The notes beneath the pieces were generated by a model. That model was not told the DNA's origin, made no database searches, and worked only from the letters and a program-made list of their open reading frames with translations. A stretch of 64,000 nt of DNA from Duodenibacillus sp964509205 (GTDB taxonomy: Bacteria > Pseudomonadota > Gammaproteobacteria > Burkholderiales > Burkholderiaceae_F): positions 12,840-76,839 of the forward strand of contig CAZDVW010000005.1 of NCBI GenBank assembly GCA_964509205.1, given 5' to 3'. Each line of letters opens with the position of its first letter. Positions within the stretch are counted from its first letter, which is position 1. The position numbers and the translations under genes are program-made. Shown one piece after another: positions 15,286-23,943 of this stretch.

Positions 15286-16502
15286 GCCTGCTCTCCTTTC
15301 CAAGAGATGCCAAGTTCTTTAAAGAACCCGGCCAGTTGCGCATCAACTTCCATCTCTTCCTTCCTTATTTCCGAAAGCTCTTTGAAGGTCGCCTGAAGAT
15401 CAATCTGCTCCTCTTCTTCGAAGTTATCGACGTAGCGGGGTATATTCAAATTGAAGTCGTTTTTTTCGATCTCTTCAAACGTTGCCAGATGAGCAAATTT
15501 CTCAGCATCCTTGCGAGCGACATATGCTCGGAAAATCTTCTCAATGTGCTCCGGATCAAGAAAGTTCCTGGCTCGTTCTTTTCGGAATTCTTTTGAAGCA
15601 TCAATAAAGAGAACACTGCGAGCTGTGTTGCTCTTCTTAAGAACAACAATGCAGGTTGGGATTCCCGTTGAAAAGAAAATGCCGGCAGGAAGTCCGATCA
15701 CCGCATAAATGTTTCCTTTTTTGAGAAGTTCTTCACGGATCGTCCCTTCGGCTCCTCCGCGAAAGAGAACGCCGTGCGGCAAAACGATTCCCATCGTTCC
15801 GGTTTCCTTCAGGTGATAAAACCCGTGAAGGAGGAAAGCGAAGTCTGCCTTGCTCGGAGGTGGAAGCTTCTTGTACTGCGCAAAACGCGGATCCATAAGG
15901 AGTCCTTCCCTTGCGTCGTACTTCTGTGAATAAGGCGGATTCATGACGACGGCATCAAAATTCGTCGGCTCATCCGTCGGCCAATCGGCATCGAGTGTGT
16001 CGCCGTTTCTCAAATGTTGATTTGTCCCGGGAACCTGATGGAGCATCATGTTCATTCGAGCAAGGTTATAAGTCTGGTTTTTTAACTCTTGCCCGAAAAA
16101 CTGAACCGCCTTCTTGTTGTCGACCGAATTCTCGTTCTCGATGCTGTTACGCACTTGGAGCAACAACGAACCGGATCCACAGGTCGGGTCATAGACGGAG
16201 AAGGCGTATTTTTTATTTTGGTCTTTTGTGACGATGCGGGCGATAAGACGTGAGACTGATTGTGGGGTATAAAACTCACCGGCTTTTTTTCCGGACTCTG
16301 CAGCAAACTGAGAAATTAAATATTCGTAGGCATCCCCGAGTGCGTCTTCCGGATACTGACTGAAATCAATCGCCGCAAGTGCCTTGATGACAGAGGCGAT
16401 CATTTCATTGCGTTTATCTGGTGTTTTTCCCAGATCTTTGGACTGGACGTCAAAATCGTCAAACAGCCCTAAGTAAATACCCCCCCCCGGCGCTTTCCAC
16501 AT
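15282..16502 (-). CDS. hsdM: Type I methyltransferase HsdM, C-terminal frame (split by poly-G frameshift)
   Basis: This frame carries most of HsdM: the SAM-binding motif YDPTCGSGSLL and the catalytic NPPY motif (FDAVVMNPPYSQ) of an N6-adenine methyltransferase. From about LGLFDDFDV onward the sequence is normal HsdM. The first residues (MWKAPGGG) are only the N-terminal region read in another frame across a run of nine G (16480-16488). One G fewer, or two more, would join this frame to the upstream fragment and give a protein of about 530 residues, the usual length. In the state seen here no full HsdM is made unless the ribosome slips. It overlaps hsdS by 4 bases. Confidence 0.9.
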   Translation of the reverse strand: MWKAPGGGIYLGLFDDFDVQSKDLGKTPDKRNEMIASVIKALAAIDFSQYPEDALGDAYEYLISQFAAESGKKAGEFYTPQSVSRLIARIVTKDQNKKYAFSVYDPTCGSGSLLLQVRNSIENENSVDNKKAVQFFGQELKNQTYNLARMNMMLHQVPGTNQHLRNGDTLDADWPTDEPTNFDAVVMNPPYSQKYDAREGLLMDPRFAQYKKLPPPSKADFAFLLHGFYHLKETGTMGIVLPHGVLFRGGAEGTIREELLKKGNIYAVIGLPAGIFFSTGIPTCIVVLKKSNTARSVLFIDASKEFRKERARNFLDPEHIEKIFRAYVARKDAEKFAHLATFEEIEKNDFNLNIPRYVDNFEEEEQIDLQATFKELSEIRKEEMEVDAQLAGFFKELGISWKGEQA

Positions 16503-16869
16503 TGCGGAAAGCCTGTTGCAGGTTGTCCAGCAGGAAAGTTCGGTTGTTAATCTGCTCGTAAAACGCCAAGAACGTGTGTTCCGGCAAAATCACACAACCA
16601 AACGTGTCCATCAAGTTATATTGCAAATCTGGCCATATCTCTTTGTCTTGAGTCGCCTTAGCGTACTCAGCCTGAGCTTCGTCAAGCGACTTCGGTTTCT
16701 CATCCGTTAACTGGTCATAGGCTTCTACCAGCATTCTGTCTGATAAAGCTTTGTAAAACACCAAACCAAGCAGGTAATCCTTGTAGACATCTGCAGTCAT
16801 CGTCTTTCGCATCACGTCTGCCGCTGCCCACAGAGCCGTATTCAGTTTCTGAGTCGTCAAATTCATCAT
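16459..16869 (-). CDS. hsdM: HsdM N-terminal fragment, stopped after the poly-G tract
   Basis: 136 codons beginning MMNLTTQKLNTALWAAADVM, the helical N-terminal domain of HsdM that contacts HsdS and DNA. It reads in frame through FRNVESAGGG, then runs into YLLRAV and a TGA because the G tract is nine long. The start has GGAAG a few bases upstream. With eight or eleven G the frame would continue as GGGIYLGLFDD into the methyltransferase domain. So this is the first part of one gene, either switched off by slippage or misread at the homopolymer, and not a separate protein. Confidence 0.9.
   Translation of the reverse strand: MMNLTTQKLNTALWAAADVMRKTMTADVYKDYLLGLVFYKALSDRMLVEAYDQLTDEKPKSLDEAQAEYAKATQDKEIWPDLQYNLMDTFGCVILPEHTFLAFYEQINNRTFLLDNLQQAFRNVESAGGGYLLRAV
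16480..16488 (-). repeat. Homopolymer G9 tract in hsdM (candidate phase-variation switch)
   Basis: Nine C on the plus strand, nine G in the coding strand, exactly at the point where the two hsdM frames meet. G8 or G11 gives an open gene; G9 and G10 give early stops. Confidence 0.9.
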
Positions 16870-17381
16870 CTAACTTCCAATTGGCATCATTACGCTAACA
16901 ATGTCCGTCGGCGAGAGATGCACGAAATCATTTTTCGACATCCACCTAACAGGCATTTCCAGTCGTCACTACTCTGAAACAAACAGATCTGAAGAAACCG
17001 AACACGACGTCGGCAAATTACGCTGACACAAATAGCGTCAACACCCCTGCCTTCTCCGAATGGAGTCTCTAAAGAAATGTCCGACGGTGCATCATTTTAC
17101 CTTCACCTGTGTTGCATCAAATAGATTTAAAGATCGACGAACGCTGCAGTCAACAAATTTAGAAGAGAAAACGACTGGTCACTCTTTCTGCTGTCGATCA
17201 ATGCAAATAAAAAAACGGAGAGGAAAATGATTTGCCCAAGAGCATCTAACCCTTGGGCATTTCTTCTTATTCCTCTTACAAATTTCTAAACCAAGCAATC
17301 GCTTCAGCCATCTTTATCGGTCCCGATGGTCTGATGCACAGAAAGAGGCTTAAAAATGGACGATTGTCGAAAAAACGATTC
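16870..17381. other. Intergenic region upstream of hsdM
   Basis: About 510 bases. It must hold the promoter of the hsd operon. Apart from the hairpin at 17233-17259 I see no gene, repeat or clear regulator site. Confidence 0.35.
17233..17267. terminator. Terminator-like hairpin between dinG and the hsd operon
   Basis: TGCCCAAG (17233-17240) pairs with CTTGGGCA (17252-17259). A T-rich stretch (TTTCTTCTT) follows on the plus strand; on the minus strand ATCATTTT follows. It lies about 125 bases after the dinG stop, so it may end that transcript. Confidence 0.5.
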
Positions 17382-19427
17382 TTAGATCCAATCGTTCGGA
17401 TGTAGCCAAAAATCCAACACGCGGCTTAATTTGCGTGTGCGGCTAAAGTCCGGCAAGCTCGAGAGAAACAAGGAGCCGTAGCGAGAGCCGCTTCCGGGAA
17501 TAATGCGTGCATCGCCGACAATAAGAACGCCCCGATCCGTTTCGCTTCGAATCAATCGCCCGGCGCCTTGCTTTAAGGCAATGGCAGCGAGCGGAATCTG
17601 ATGCGACACAAAGGGATTGCCGCCTTCGGAACGAATCCAGCGGCACCGCGCATCAAGAACCGGATCGTCTTTCGGCGCAAAGGGCAGTTTGTCGATGACA
17701 ACAAGGCTAAGCGCCTCGCCCTTGATGTCAATGCCTTCCCAAAAACCCATCGTGGCAACAAGAATGCTGTTGGCATTCTCACGAAACTGCTGAAGAAGGT
17801 TGCGCCTGGAATCTTCATTCTGAACGTAGACGACATAATCGCGGCGATTGGCTTCGATGCGATCCCGCAGCGCATCGGCCGCAATCTGCATGGCGCGGCG
17901 GCTCGTGCAAAGAAAAAGCGTCTTTCCCTTCATGAGATCAATCACAGGCCAACACTCTTCGACCAATCGCTCAATGAAGGGCGCCTTCTCCGGGCCGACC
18001 GGAGCAGGAATTCCGTCCGGAACATACAAAATCGCCTGATTGGGAAAATCAAAGGGGCTGCTCCAGGATTTGGCAAGAACTGAGCCAAGACCAAGTTCGC
18101 CCAAGAAGTGAGAAAAATTCCCTTTTCCCGTCGCTAAGGTAGCTGAAGTAAACACCCAAGCCGTATTCGGTCGTGAGTGCATCAGACGCGAGAAATCTTG
18201 CGCAAACGAAAGCGGCGTTCGCCGCAAACGGATGTCTCGCATTGAATGAGAAACCCACCGCACTCCGGGATTGCCGTCTTTATCGGTCACAAGATCTTTC
18301 GGGGCTTTGAGAACCTCACACCACTCCTTCATGAGTCCCGTGCAAAAGACGAGGTTTTCATGTAGCGCCGTCAGATCTTCGTCGTCGGCCGAGACCGCCT
18401 CAATCGAATCGGCCAATTGCACGGCAGCGGCATAAGCTTCTTCTAAAAACGGCACGGAGCTTTCGATCTCCTTCACATTGGCGATATTGAAGGCCTCGCC
18501 TTCTAAGACGCCTAACTGATCGAGTTTGATGACAAAATCCTGAAGCGGATTCTTGGCGCTGTCATACAACTCTTCCCAAGAGGTCTTGTCGGCAAGCGCC
18601 TGCTTGTGTCGGCTGAGCGTAATGCGCCGAATGTCCTTTAACAATTCCAAAACGGCTCTCGTCGAAAACTCTTCTCCGAAAAAGTCCGCTCCGATTTCGG
18701 GCAACTTGTGCGCCTCATCCAGCACGATGACATCGCTTTTAGGAAGCATGTCGGCATCGGATTCATCCTTGATGGCCATCGCCGATAAGAAAAGATGATG
18801 GTTGACGACAACGACTTCTGCTTCTTTGGCTTCCTGACGCGCCTTGTTGATGAAGCACTTTTCCGCAAACGGACACTTCTGCCCCGAACAGCTCTCGCGG
18901 CTGCTTGTCACAAAAGGCCAGACAACAGAATCCTCAGCCACGCCCGTCACGCCGGCTCGGTCTCCCGTCGGATCCGTCGCAGCAAAAATTTCAATCTTTT
19001 TTAAATCCTCAAAGGCGGCGGCCGTCGGCAATCCGGTTTCTCGTACGGTCTTTAGGCGACGCAGGCAAATGTAGTTGGCTCTTCCCTTTAAAAGCTTCAC
19101 GGTCACGCGGATGCCGAGCGAGGCCTCTAATGCCGGAATGTCTTTCTTAAAGAGTTGTTCCTGAAGCGTCTTTCCTGCCGTACTGACGATCGCTTTGCGG
19201 CCTGAGAGAAGCACCGGGACGAGATAGCCGAACGTCTTTCCGGTGCCGGTGCCGGCTTCCAAAACAACCGTCTCGCTGTTTTCAAGCGCTTGGGCAACCG
19301 TCTGGGCATACTGAATCTGACTGGGACGGCTTCTGAATCCGGGCTGCCTTTTGGCAAGACGCCCCTGCGAAGAAAAACATTCGCCGACTTCTTGAACAAA
19401 CAGACTGTTTTCGCCCTGCTCAGGCAT
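17382..19427 (-). CDS. ATP-dependent DNA helicase, DinG/YoaA type
   Basis: 681 residues, an iron-sulphur superfamily 2 helicase of the XPD/DinG group. Walker A lies at about residue 58 (EAGTGTGKTFGYL). The four iron-sulphur cysteines are spread over about 120-205, including CSGQKCPFAEKC. The DEAH box is VIVLDEAHKLPE, and the last helicase motif is ALKQGAGRLIRSETDRG. These enzymes unwind 5'-3' and act on forked or damaged DNA. There is no exonuclease domain, so it is the short YoaA-like form. AAGGAAAAGGG precedes the ATG. Monocistronic; an SOS box is not evident upstream. Confidence 0.9.
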   Translation of the reverse strand: MPEQGENSLFVQEVGECFSSQGRLAKRQPGFRSRPSQIQYAQTVAQALENSETVVLEAGTGTGKTFGYLVPVLLSGRKAIVSTAGKTLQEQLFKKDIPALEASLGIRVTVKLLKGRANYICLRRLKTVRETGLPTAAAFEDLKKIEIFAATDPTGDRAGVTGVAEDSVVWPFVTSSRESCSGQKCPFAEKCFINKARQEAKEAEVVVVNHHLFLSAMAIKDESDADMLPKSDVIVLDEAHKLPEIGADFFGEEFSTRAVLELLKDIRRITLSRHKQALADKTSWEELYDSAKNPLQDFVIKLDQLGVLEGEAFNIANVKEIESSVPFLEEAYAAAVQLADSIEAVSADDEDLTALHENLVFCTGLMKEWCEVLKAPKDLVTDKDGNPGVRWVSHSMRDIRLRRTPLSFAQDFSRLMHSRPNTAWVFTSATLATGKGNFSHFLGELGLGSVLAKSWSSPFDFPNQAILYVPDGIPAPVGPEKAPFIERLVEECWPVIDLMKGKTLFLCTSRRAMQIAADALRDRIEANRRDYVVYVQNEDSRRNLLQQFRENANSILVATMGFWEGIDIKGEALSLVVIDKLPFAPKDDPVLDARCRWIRSEGGNPFVSHQIPLAAIALKQGAGRLIRSETDRGVLIVGDARIIPGSGSRYGSLFLSSLPDFSRTRKLSRVLDFWLHPNDWI

Positions 19428-19571
19428 ATTCCCTTTTCCTTCAGTACACCCTTAACGGCAACAGATTAGCAGGATTTTTTAGGCCGATCTCGCTTTCCTT
19501 TTCACTCGACCCTTTTTTTGTGACAGATTCGGGATTATCCGCTGCAAGGTTGGAATCACAAGAAAAAATTT

Positions 19572-19610
19572 ACCTTTAAGGATATAATTTTAAAAAATAT
19601 ATTTAAAGGT
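19572..19610 (+). promoter_or_regulatory. hipBA promoter with flanking inverted repeat (candidate HipB operator)
   Basis: ACCTTTAA (19572-19579) and TTAAAGGT (19603-19610) form an 8-bp inverted repeat around an AT-only core that includes a perfect -10, TATAAT (19583-19588). The right half covers the hipB ribosome site. The layout suits autorepression by HipB. No good -35 is visible. Confidence 0.6.
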
Positions 19611-19615
19611 GCAAA

Positions 19616-19858
19616 ATGCTCGTCAATACACCCCAGGCACTCGGTCTTTGGTTTCAGCACCTGCGCAAAGAAATTGGAATGACGCAGGTTGAAGTGGCTG
19701 AAGCGGCCGGCGTGAAACAGAAAACAATTTCAGGTTTTGAAAACGGAAAAATCAACATTCAGATCGACACGCTCATGCGTCTGCTCGCCGTCATCAATGC
19801 CGTCATTGACCTCAAGAGTCGCCGCCAACTCAACATCGAAGGTATCCTGGAATGGTAG
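19616..19858 (+). CDS. hipB: HipB-type antitoxin, XRE family
   Basis: An 80-residue helix-turn-helix protein. The DNA-binding part is MTQVEVAEAAGVKQKTISGFENGK (about 22-45, given in full only as its ends MTQVEV and FENGK here), typical of the Cro/C1-XRE fold. The C-terminus (INAVIDLKSRRQ) can form the short strand through which HipB dimers form. It overlaps hipA by 7 bases, the usual order for a type II toxin-antitoxin pair. AAAGGTG lies 5 bases before the ATG. HipB would neutralise HipA and repress its own promoter, for which a fitting inverted repeat is present. Confidence 0.9.
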   Translation: MLVNTPQALGLWFQHLRKEIGMTQVEVAEAAGVKQKTISGFENGKINIQIDTLMRLLAVINAVIDLKSRRQLNIEGILEW

Positions 19859-21159
19859 AGAAACTTCATGTCTATATGAACGGAGTTCTCGTCGGAGAAC
19901 TAAGCCGTAACCGTCAAGGGCTTCTTACATTTTGTTATGCGTCGAATTGGCTCTCTTCTCCGACAGCGCACCCTCTTTCTCTCTCACTCGGATTAAGAGC
20001 GAGCCCTTGGCGTGGCGACATTGTGCTTCAATTCTTCTCCAATTTATTGCCAGATTCACCCGCTCTTCTCGAACGCATTGATCGCCGTCTTAGCATCGGA
20101 AGTACGCACCCGTTTGACCTGCTTGCTGTAATCGGTCGGGATTGCGCCGGTGCGCTGCAATTGATCCCAGACGGAGAAAAGTACACCCCGCTTACGATCC
20201 AAGCAAAAGCACTTTCAGTTTCTGACATAGAATCCCTGCTCTCGGATCTTTCCAAACGCCCTTTGGGCATGGCTGTCGACGGTAATTTTCGTCTTTCGAT
20301 CGCAGGAGCGCAGGAAAAAACAGCTCTGCTTAAAATGAATGGGCAATGGATGCTTCCGTATGGAGCAACACCGACAACACACATTTTTAAGCTTCCCATC
20401 GGCGTCTTAAACGCTAATACCCTCGATTTATCGACAAGTTGCGAAAACGAATTTCTTTGTCTAAAGATTGCTCAAGCCTATGGGATCGAGGCAGCCAATG
20501 CCGAAATTGTTCAATTTGGTTCCCAAAAAGCCTTGGCCGTTGAGCGATTTGATCGCAAATGGTTATCAACCGACACATTGTTGCGATTGCCGACCGAAGA
20601 CTTTTGCCAAGCATTGGGCGTAAGTTCTGCTCTCAAGTATGAGTCCGACGGCGGTCCATCCGTCAGCAGCATCATGCACCTGTTGCGCTACTCAACAAGA
20701 CCGCAACAGGATTGTCTGAGCTTTTTCAAGGCTCAGATTCTTTATTGGCTGCTAGGCAATACAGACGGACATGCGAAGAATTTTTCAATTTTTCTGATGC
20801 CTAGCGGCTATCGGCTGACACCGCTTTACGACATCCTTTCCGTTTGGCCGCTGGTTAAATCCGGAGGGCTTCCTGTCCAAAAATTAAAACTTGCGATGGC
20901 ACAACTCGGAAAAAACCGACATTACAAACTGTCGGAAATTTCAGGGCGCCATTTCCTAGCGACAGCCGTCAGATCCGGAATGACTGAAACTCTGGCTCGC
21001 CATGTCATCGAAGAAATGGCCTTGCAAACAACTTCTGTCATTGAACGCGTCGCAAAAAAACTACCGAAGGAATTTCCGGAGGATGTCGCAGAAGCTATCT
21101 TTCAAGGAATGCAATCCCAAGCGAATCGCTTGTTGTCTGACGCATCTTACCGTCAATAA
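19852..21159 (+). CDS. hipA: HipA-type serine/threonine kinase toxin
   Basis: 435 residues, the normal length of HipA. An N-terminal Couple_hipA domain (about 1-110) is followed by the kinase. Visible motifs are SIAGAQEKTALL (glycine-rich loop), catalytic NTDGHAKNFSIF, and the metal-binding Asp in PLYDILSV. E. coli HipA phosphorylates glutamyl-tRNA synthetase, stops translation and causes persistence; the target here is not known. It is intact and coupled to hipB. A TRD-free, self-contained pair such as this is often carried by mobile DNA; it lies close to the restriction operon. Confidence 0.93.
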   Translation: MVEKLHVYMNGVLVGELSRNRQGLLTFCYASNWLSSPTAHPLSLSLGLRASPWRGDIVLQFFSNLLPDSPALLERIDRRLSIGSTHPFDLLAVIGRDCAGALQLIPDGEKYTPLTIQAKALSVSDIESLLSDLSKRPLGMAVDGNFRLSIAGAQEKTALLKMNGQWMLPYGATPTTHIFKLPIGVLNANTLDLSTSCENEFLCLKIAQAYGIEAANAEIVQFGSQKALAVERFDRKWLSTDTLLRLPTEDFCQALGVSSALKYESDGGPSVSSIMHLLRYSTRPQQDCLSFFKAQILYWLLGNTDGHAKNFSIFLMPSGYRLTPLYDILSVWPLVKSGGLPVQKLKLAMAQLGKNRHYKLSEISGRHFLATAVRSGMTETLARHVIEEMALQTTSVIERVAKKLPKEFPEDVAEAIFQGMQSQANRLLSDASYRQ

Positions 21160-21192
21160 ATCTCTTGACAACGAAAGAGGAGAACATCGTTC

Positions 21193-21834
21193 TTACGTCT
21201 CCCCTTCTTGTTTGGCACGCTTAGCCGCCCGTTTTTTTAACGCTTTTTCTCGCTCAGCGGCACGCTCATTTCGTTTGATGATCCGAAGCTCATTGCGGTG
21301 TTCGTTTTCGGCCTCTTGCTCAACCTTCTTATCCAAAGCCTCTTGTCGAGCCGCGCTCTCCTCGGCTCGGCTTTGAGCAAAGCGAGCCGACTTGGGAGAA
21401 CTCGTTTTGGCCGTGCCTGCATTTTTTTTCGGGAACGGATCCTTCGGTCCCTGTGCATGGCGCGCATTGCGAGCGGTCTGACGCTCTTGCTCGCGCGTAG
21501 CCTTTGCGGAGCGAACGATTTTCTTCGCTTCAACCTCGATGGCGATAAACCGTCTTTCCGCTCTTTGACGAGCCTTGCGCACGTCATCTTCGCAACTGTT
21601 GACAAAGAAATTTTCCGAGCACCGTTTGCGCGAATACTCCGAGAGTTTTTCCGAATAGTCCCGAGCGCGTTCAATCTCTGACAAAACGGCCTCGGCTTCG
21701 GCAACACTCTGAATGGATCCGGCAGGATGTTTTTCTGCAATCCAAGCCGACTCGATCGATGCGATGTCCGGCGTAAAGGCAAAGCAGGAAAAGGCGCCCG
21801 TCAGGGCAAACAAACTACAAAGGCTCTTTTTCAT
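21193..21834 (-). CDS. Secreted, highly charged protein of unknown function
   Basis: About 213 residues. A signal peptide (MKKSLCSLFALTGAFSCFA) suggests export to the periplasm; I placed the start there and not at a GTG seven codons earlier. The mature part has two cysteines (RKRCSENFFVNSCEDD) that could form a disulphide. Long arginine/lysine/glutamate-rich helices follow to the end. Proteins of this build (SIESAW start, CSENFFVNSC core) occur in several Burkholderiales as hypothetical proteins; I cannot name a function. Convergent with hipA, 33 bases apart. Confidence 0.7.
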   Translation of the reverse strand: MKKSLCSLFALTGAFSCFAFTPDIASIESAWIAEKHPAGSIQSVAEAEAVLSEIERARDYSEKLSEYSRKRCSENFFVNSCEDDVRKARQRAERRFIAIEVEAKKIVRSAKATREQERQTARNARHAQGPKDPFPKKNAGTAKTSSPKSARFAQSRAEESAARQEALDKKVEQEAENEHRNELRIIKRNERAAEREKALKKRAAKRAKQEGET

Positions 21835-21855
21835 AAGAAAGCGTTTTTGTGGCAC

Positions 21856-22310
21856 CGGCTTTATTGTACAGAGACAGACGGCCTCGAGGGACGCTCCGAA
21901 ATTGTCTTACGCTGATCTGAAAAGCCCTATCTCCCTTTTTTCGGTTGTTTTCGAAGGAAATCCGCAAGGGATTTTGTTTTCCGCATTAACCCAAAAACAA
22001 GAGAGAATTTTTGCCTTTTTCCTTCATTCCTTACCGTTTCGATGTTTGATGAGAATGCCTCTGATTTCGTTTCAGGAATAGACCTTTCTTCACACGATCT
22101 GTCTTTGTCTGATTCAGGATAAGATCTGAATTTCAATGTATTTTCAGATACTGAGAAGCACTTACTCCAAAAAAGCTCGCCGCGTTTTTTGATAAACATT
22201 TCCATCCCTAAACTCTTGACGCTTTGCAACACGAAACACTTGCCGCCATTTCAAAAATCTTCCCATTGAATCGGCTAAAATCGCCGTTAAATCAAAAACA
22301 ACAAGAAAAA
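21856..22310. other. Intergenic region upstream of the MFS pump
   Basis: About 450 bases between two divergent genes. No open frame with a ribosome site, and no repeat that I can support. Confidence 0.3.
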
Positions 22311-22327
22311 ACGCGCTGTGAGCGCGT
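22299..22327 (-). terminator. Minus-strand terminator form in the leader of the MFS pump gene
   Basis: ACGCGCT, 3 bases, AGCGCGT (22311-22327). Read on the minus strand it is followed by six T and more T-rich DNA, a good intrinsic terminator, though no minus-strand gene is seen upstream of it. On the plus strand it is a hairpin in the pump mRNA leader. Confidence 0.55.
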
Positions 22328-22350
22328 CGTTTGGGGAAGGCGCATCCACG

Positions 22351-23604
22351 ATGTTTCTCAAAGATAATTGGAAAATTACGCTCACGATTCTCACGCTGAG
22401 CTCCGTGCTGATGTCTTCGGGCTACACGATGCTCATCCCGTTCCTGCCCATGTATCTGATTGATGACCTGGGAGTGAGCGTTGCTGACGTCAATTGGTGG
22501 AGCGGCCTGATCTTTTCGATTACCTTCCTCATTTCCGGCCTGATGGCTCCCGTTTGGGGTGCTCTTGCTGACCGAAAATCCCGAAAACTGATGGCCATCC
22601 GCGCCGCCTTGTGCTTGGCAATTTCCTATTTTGCCGGCGCTTTTGTGCAAACGCCAATGCAGCTTTTTGCCATGCGGGCTTTGCAGGGGTTTTCATCCGG
22701 ACTTTGGCCGGCAACGCTTGCCATCATGAGCGGCAAAGCCCCCAGCGCACGACTCGGATTCTGTATGGGCGTGATGCAGGGCGGATTGACGGCCGGACAC
22801 GTGATCGGCCCCTTTTTCGGGGGCGTTTTGGCCGAAGCCTTCGGCATGCGCACATCCTTTCTGGTGGCCGCCGGGGGACTGACAATCATCGCCATGCTGA
22901 TTTTCTTCTTTGTCGACGAGCCGCCGAAGGTACCCGTTGCCAAGAAGGTTGAAGCGGCAGAAAAGAAATTCCGCATTCACGAAACGCTCAAGAACCCCAT
23001 TATCCAGCGCATGCTCTTTGCCGCAGCGATGGTGCAGTTAACCGTCATGATGACGCAACCCGTGTTGCCGCTTTACATCGGAGAACTCCAGCAGTCGATG
23101 GAACACATCGTCTTTATCTCCGGACTGGTCTTTTCCGTTGTCGGTATTTCCGGAATTTTTGCTTCTCCCCTCTGGGGCATTCTCGGGCAAAGCTGGGGAT
23201 ATCGACCCGTTTTGTACTTGTCGCTTCTGCTCGGGGCCACATTCGGCTGGATTCAGGCCGTCCCCTTTGATTTGACGCAATTTACGATTTGGCGCTTTAT
23301 CGGCGGCATCGCCTTTGCCGGAATTTTCCCTGCCATCAATGCCGTTCTTACGCAAAGCACAAGTCCGGCCGATCGAGGCCGCGTCTTCGGCTACAGCTAT
23401 TGCGCCCAGCAGATGGGATCGGTTTTCGGTCCGATTCTCGGCGGTCTGATGGCTACCTACATGAGCAATCAGATTGTGATCGGAGCCGCCGGCGCCCTGT
23501 TGTATCCGGTTGTTGCCATCCTCTTTTTCTGCCGCCCGAAGCAACGCGACCCGGCCACGGGAGAACCGGCCGAGAGTTCTTTGCCGACTGAAACGAAAAA
23601 ATAA
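22351..23604 (+). CDS. MFS drug-efflux type transporter (MdtG-like)
   Basis: 417 residues from the ATG at 22351 (GGGGAAGG lies about 12 bases upstream; a GTG at 22318 is also possible). Twelve helices. After helix 2 comes GALADRKSRKLM, the MFS A motif, and in helix 4-5 FSSGLWPATLA. GVMQGGLTAGHVIGPFFGG is the motif C region typical of drug:proton antiporters of the DHA1 family. The closest type I can name is the MdtG/multidrug group; the substrate is unknown. The gene converges with a tRNA-Leu. Confidence 0.85.
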   Translation: MFLKDNWKITLTILTLSSVLMSSGYTMLIPFLPMYLIDDLGVSVADVNWWSGLIFSITFLISGLMAPVWGALADRKSRKLMAIRAALCLAISYFAGAFVQTPMQLFAMRALQGFSSGLWPATLAIMSGKAPSARLGFCMGVMQGGLTAGHVIGPFFGGVLAEAFGMRTSFLVAAGGLTIIAMLIFFFVDEPPKVPVAKKVEAAEKKFRIHETLKNPIIQRMLFAAAMVQLTVMMTQPVLPLYIGELQQSMEHIVFISGLVFSVVGISGIFASPLWGILGQSWGYRPVLYLSLLLGATFGWIQAVPFDLTQFTIWRFIGGIAFAGIFPAINAVLTQSTSPADRGRVFGYSYCAQQMGSVFGPILGGLMATYMSNQIVIGAAGALLYPVVAILFFCRPKQRDPATGEPAESSLPTETKK

Positions 23605-23631
23605 CGGGAAAACAACGACGAAGAAGAGATC

Positions 23632-23716
23632 TGGTGCGGTCGGAGAGACTCGAACTCTCATGACTCTCGCCACAGCCACCTCAAGGCTGCGCGTCTACCA
23701 ATTTCGCCACGACCGC
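23632..23716 (-). tRNA. tRNA-Leu(GAG), copy 1
   Basis: 85 bases including the encoded CCA. Acceptor GCGGTCG pairs with CGACCGC, the anticodon loop is TTGAGGT (anticodon GAG) in a CAGCC/GGCTG stem, and a long variable arm and GTTCGAGTC T arm are present. Identical to the copy at 29213-29297. Confidence 0.97.
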
Positions 23717-23943
23717 ACTGACCGATTGAAAAATTCGAAGAACGACGCCGCTCTTCGAACATTCGGCGAGGTTGGGGATTCTAACGAAAAATTTCAATAG
23801 GTCAAGCGAAATAATTCGGGCGGTCTTCAAATTTTCCTACCTTGTTGATAAGATTAGGATTTTAAAGTAATTAGAAGAGTTCCCCCGCTGAGCATTAACC
23901 CACGGCGACGAGAACCGAAAAAATCTTAAAGAGAGTTCTTCGC

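Noticed and set aside
16870..17381. Possible short gene or mobile-element end between dinG and hsdM
   Set aside because: No frame with a ribosome site, no terminal inverted repeats or target duplications seen.
23640..23720. Open frames with GETRTLMTLATATSRLRVYQF-type ends over the tRNA genes (also at 29160-29300, and 48780-48860)
   Set aside because: These are translations of tRNA-Leu, tRNA-Gln and tRNA-Glu sequence; no ribosome site and no independent coding signal.
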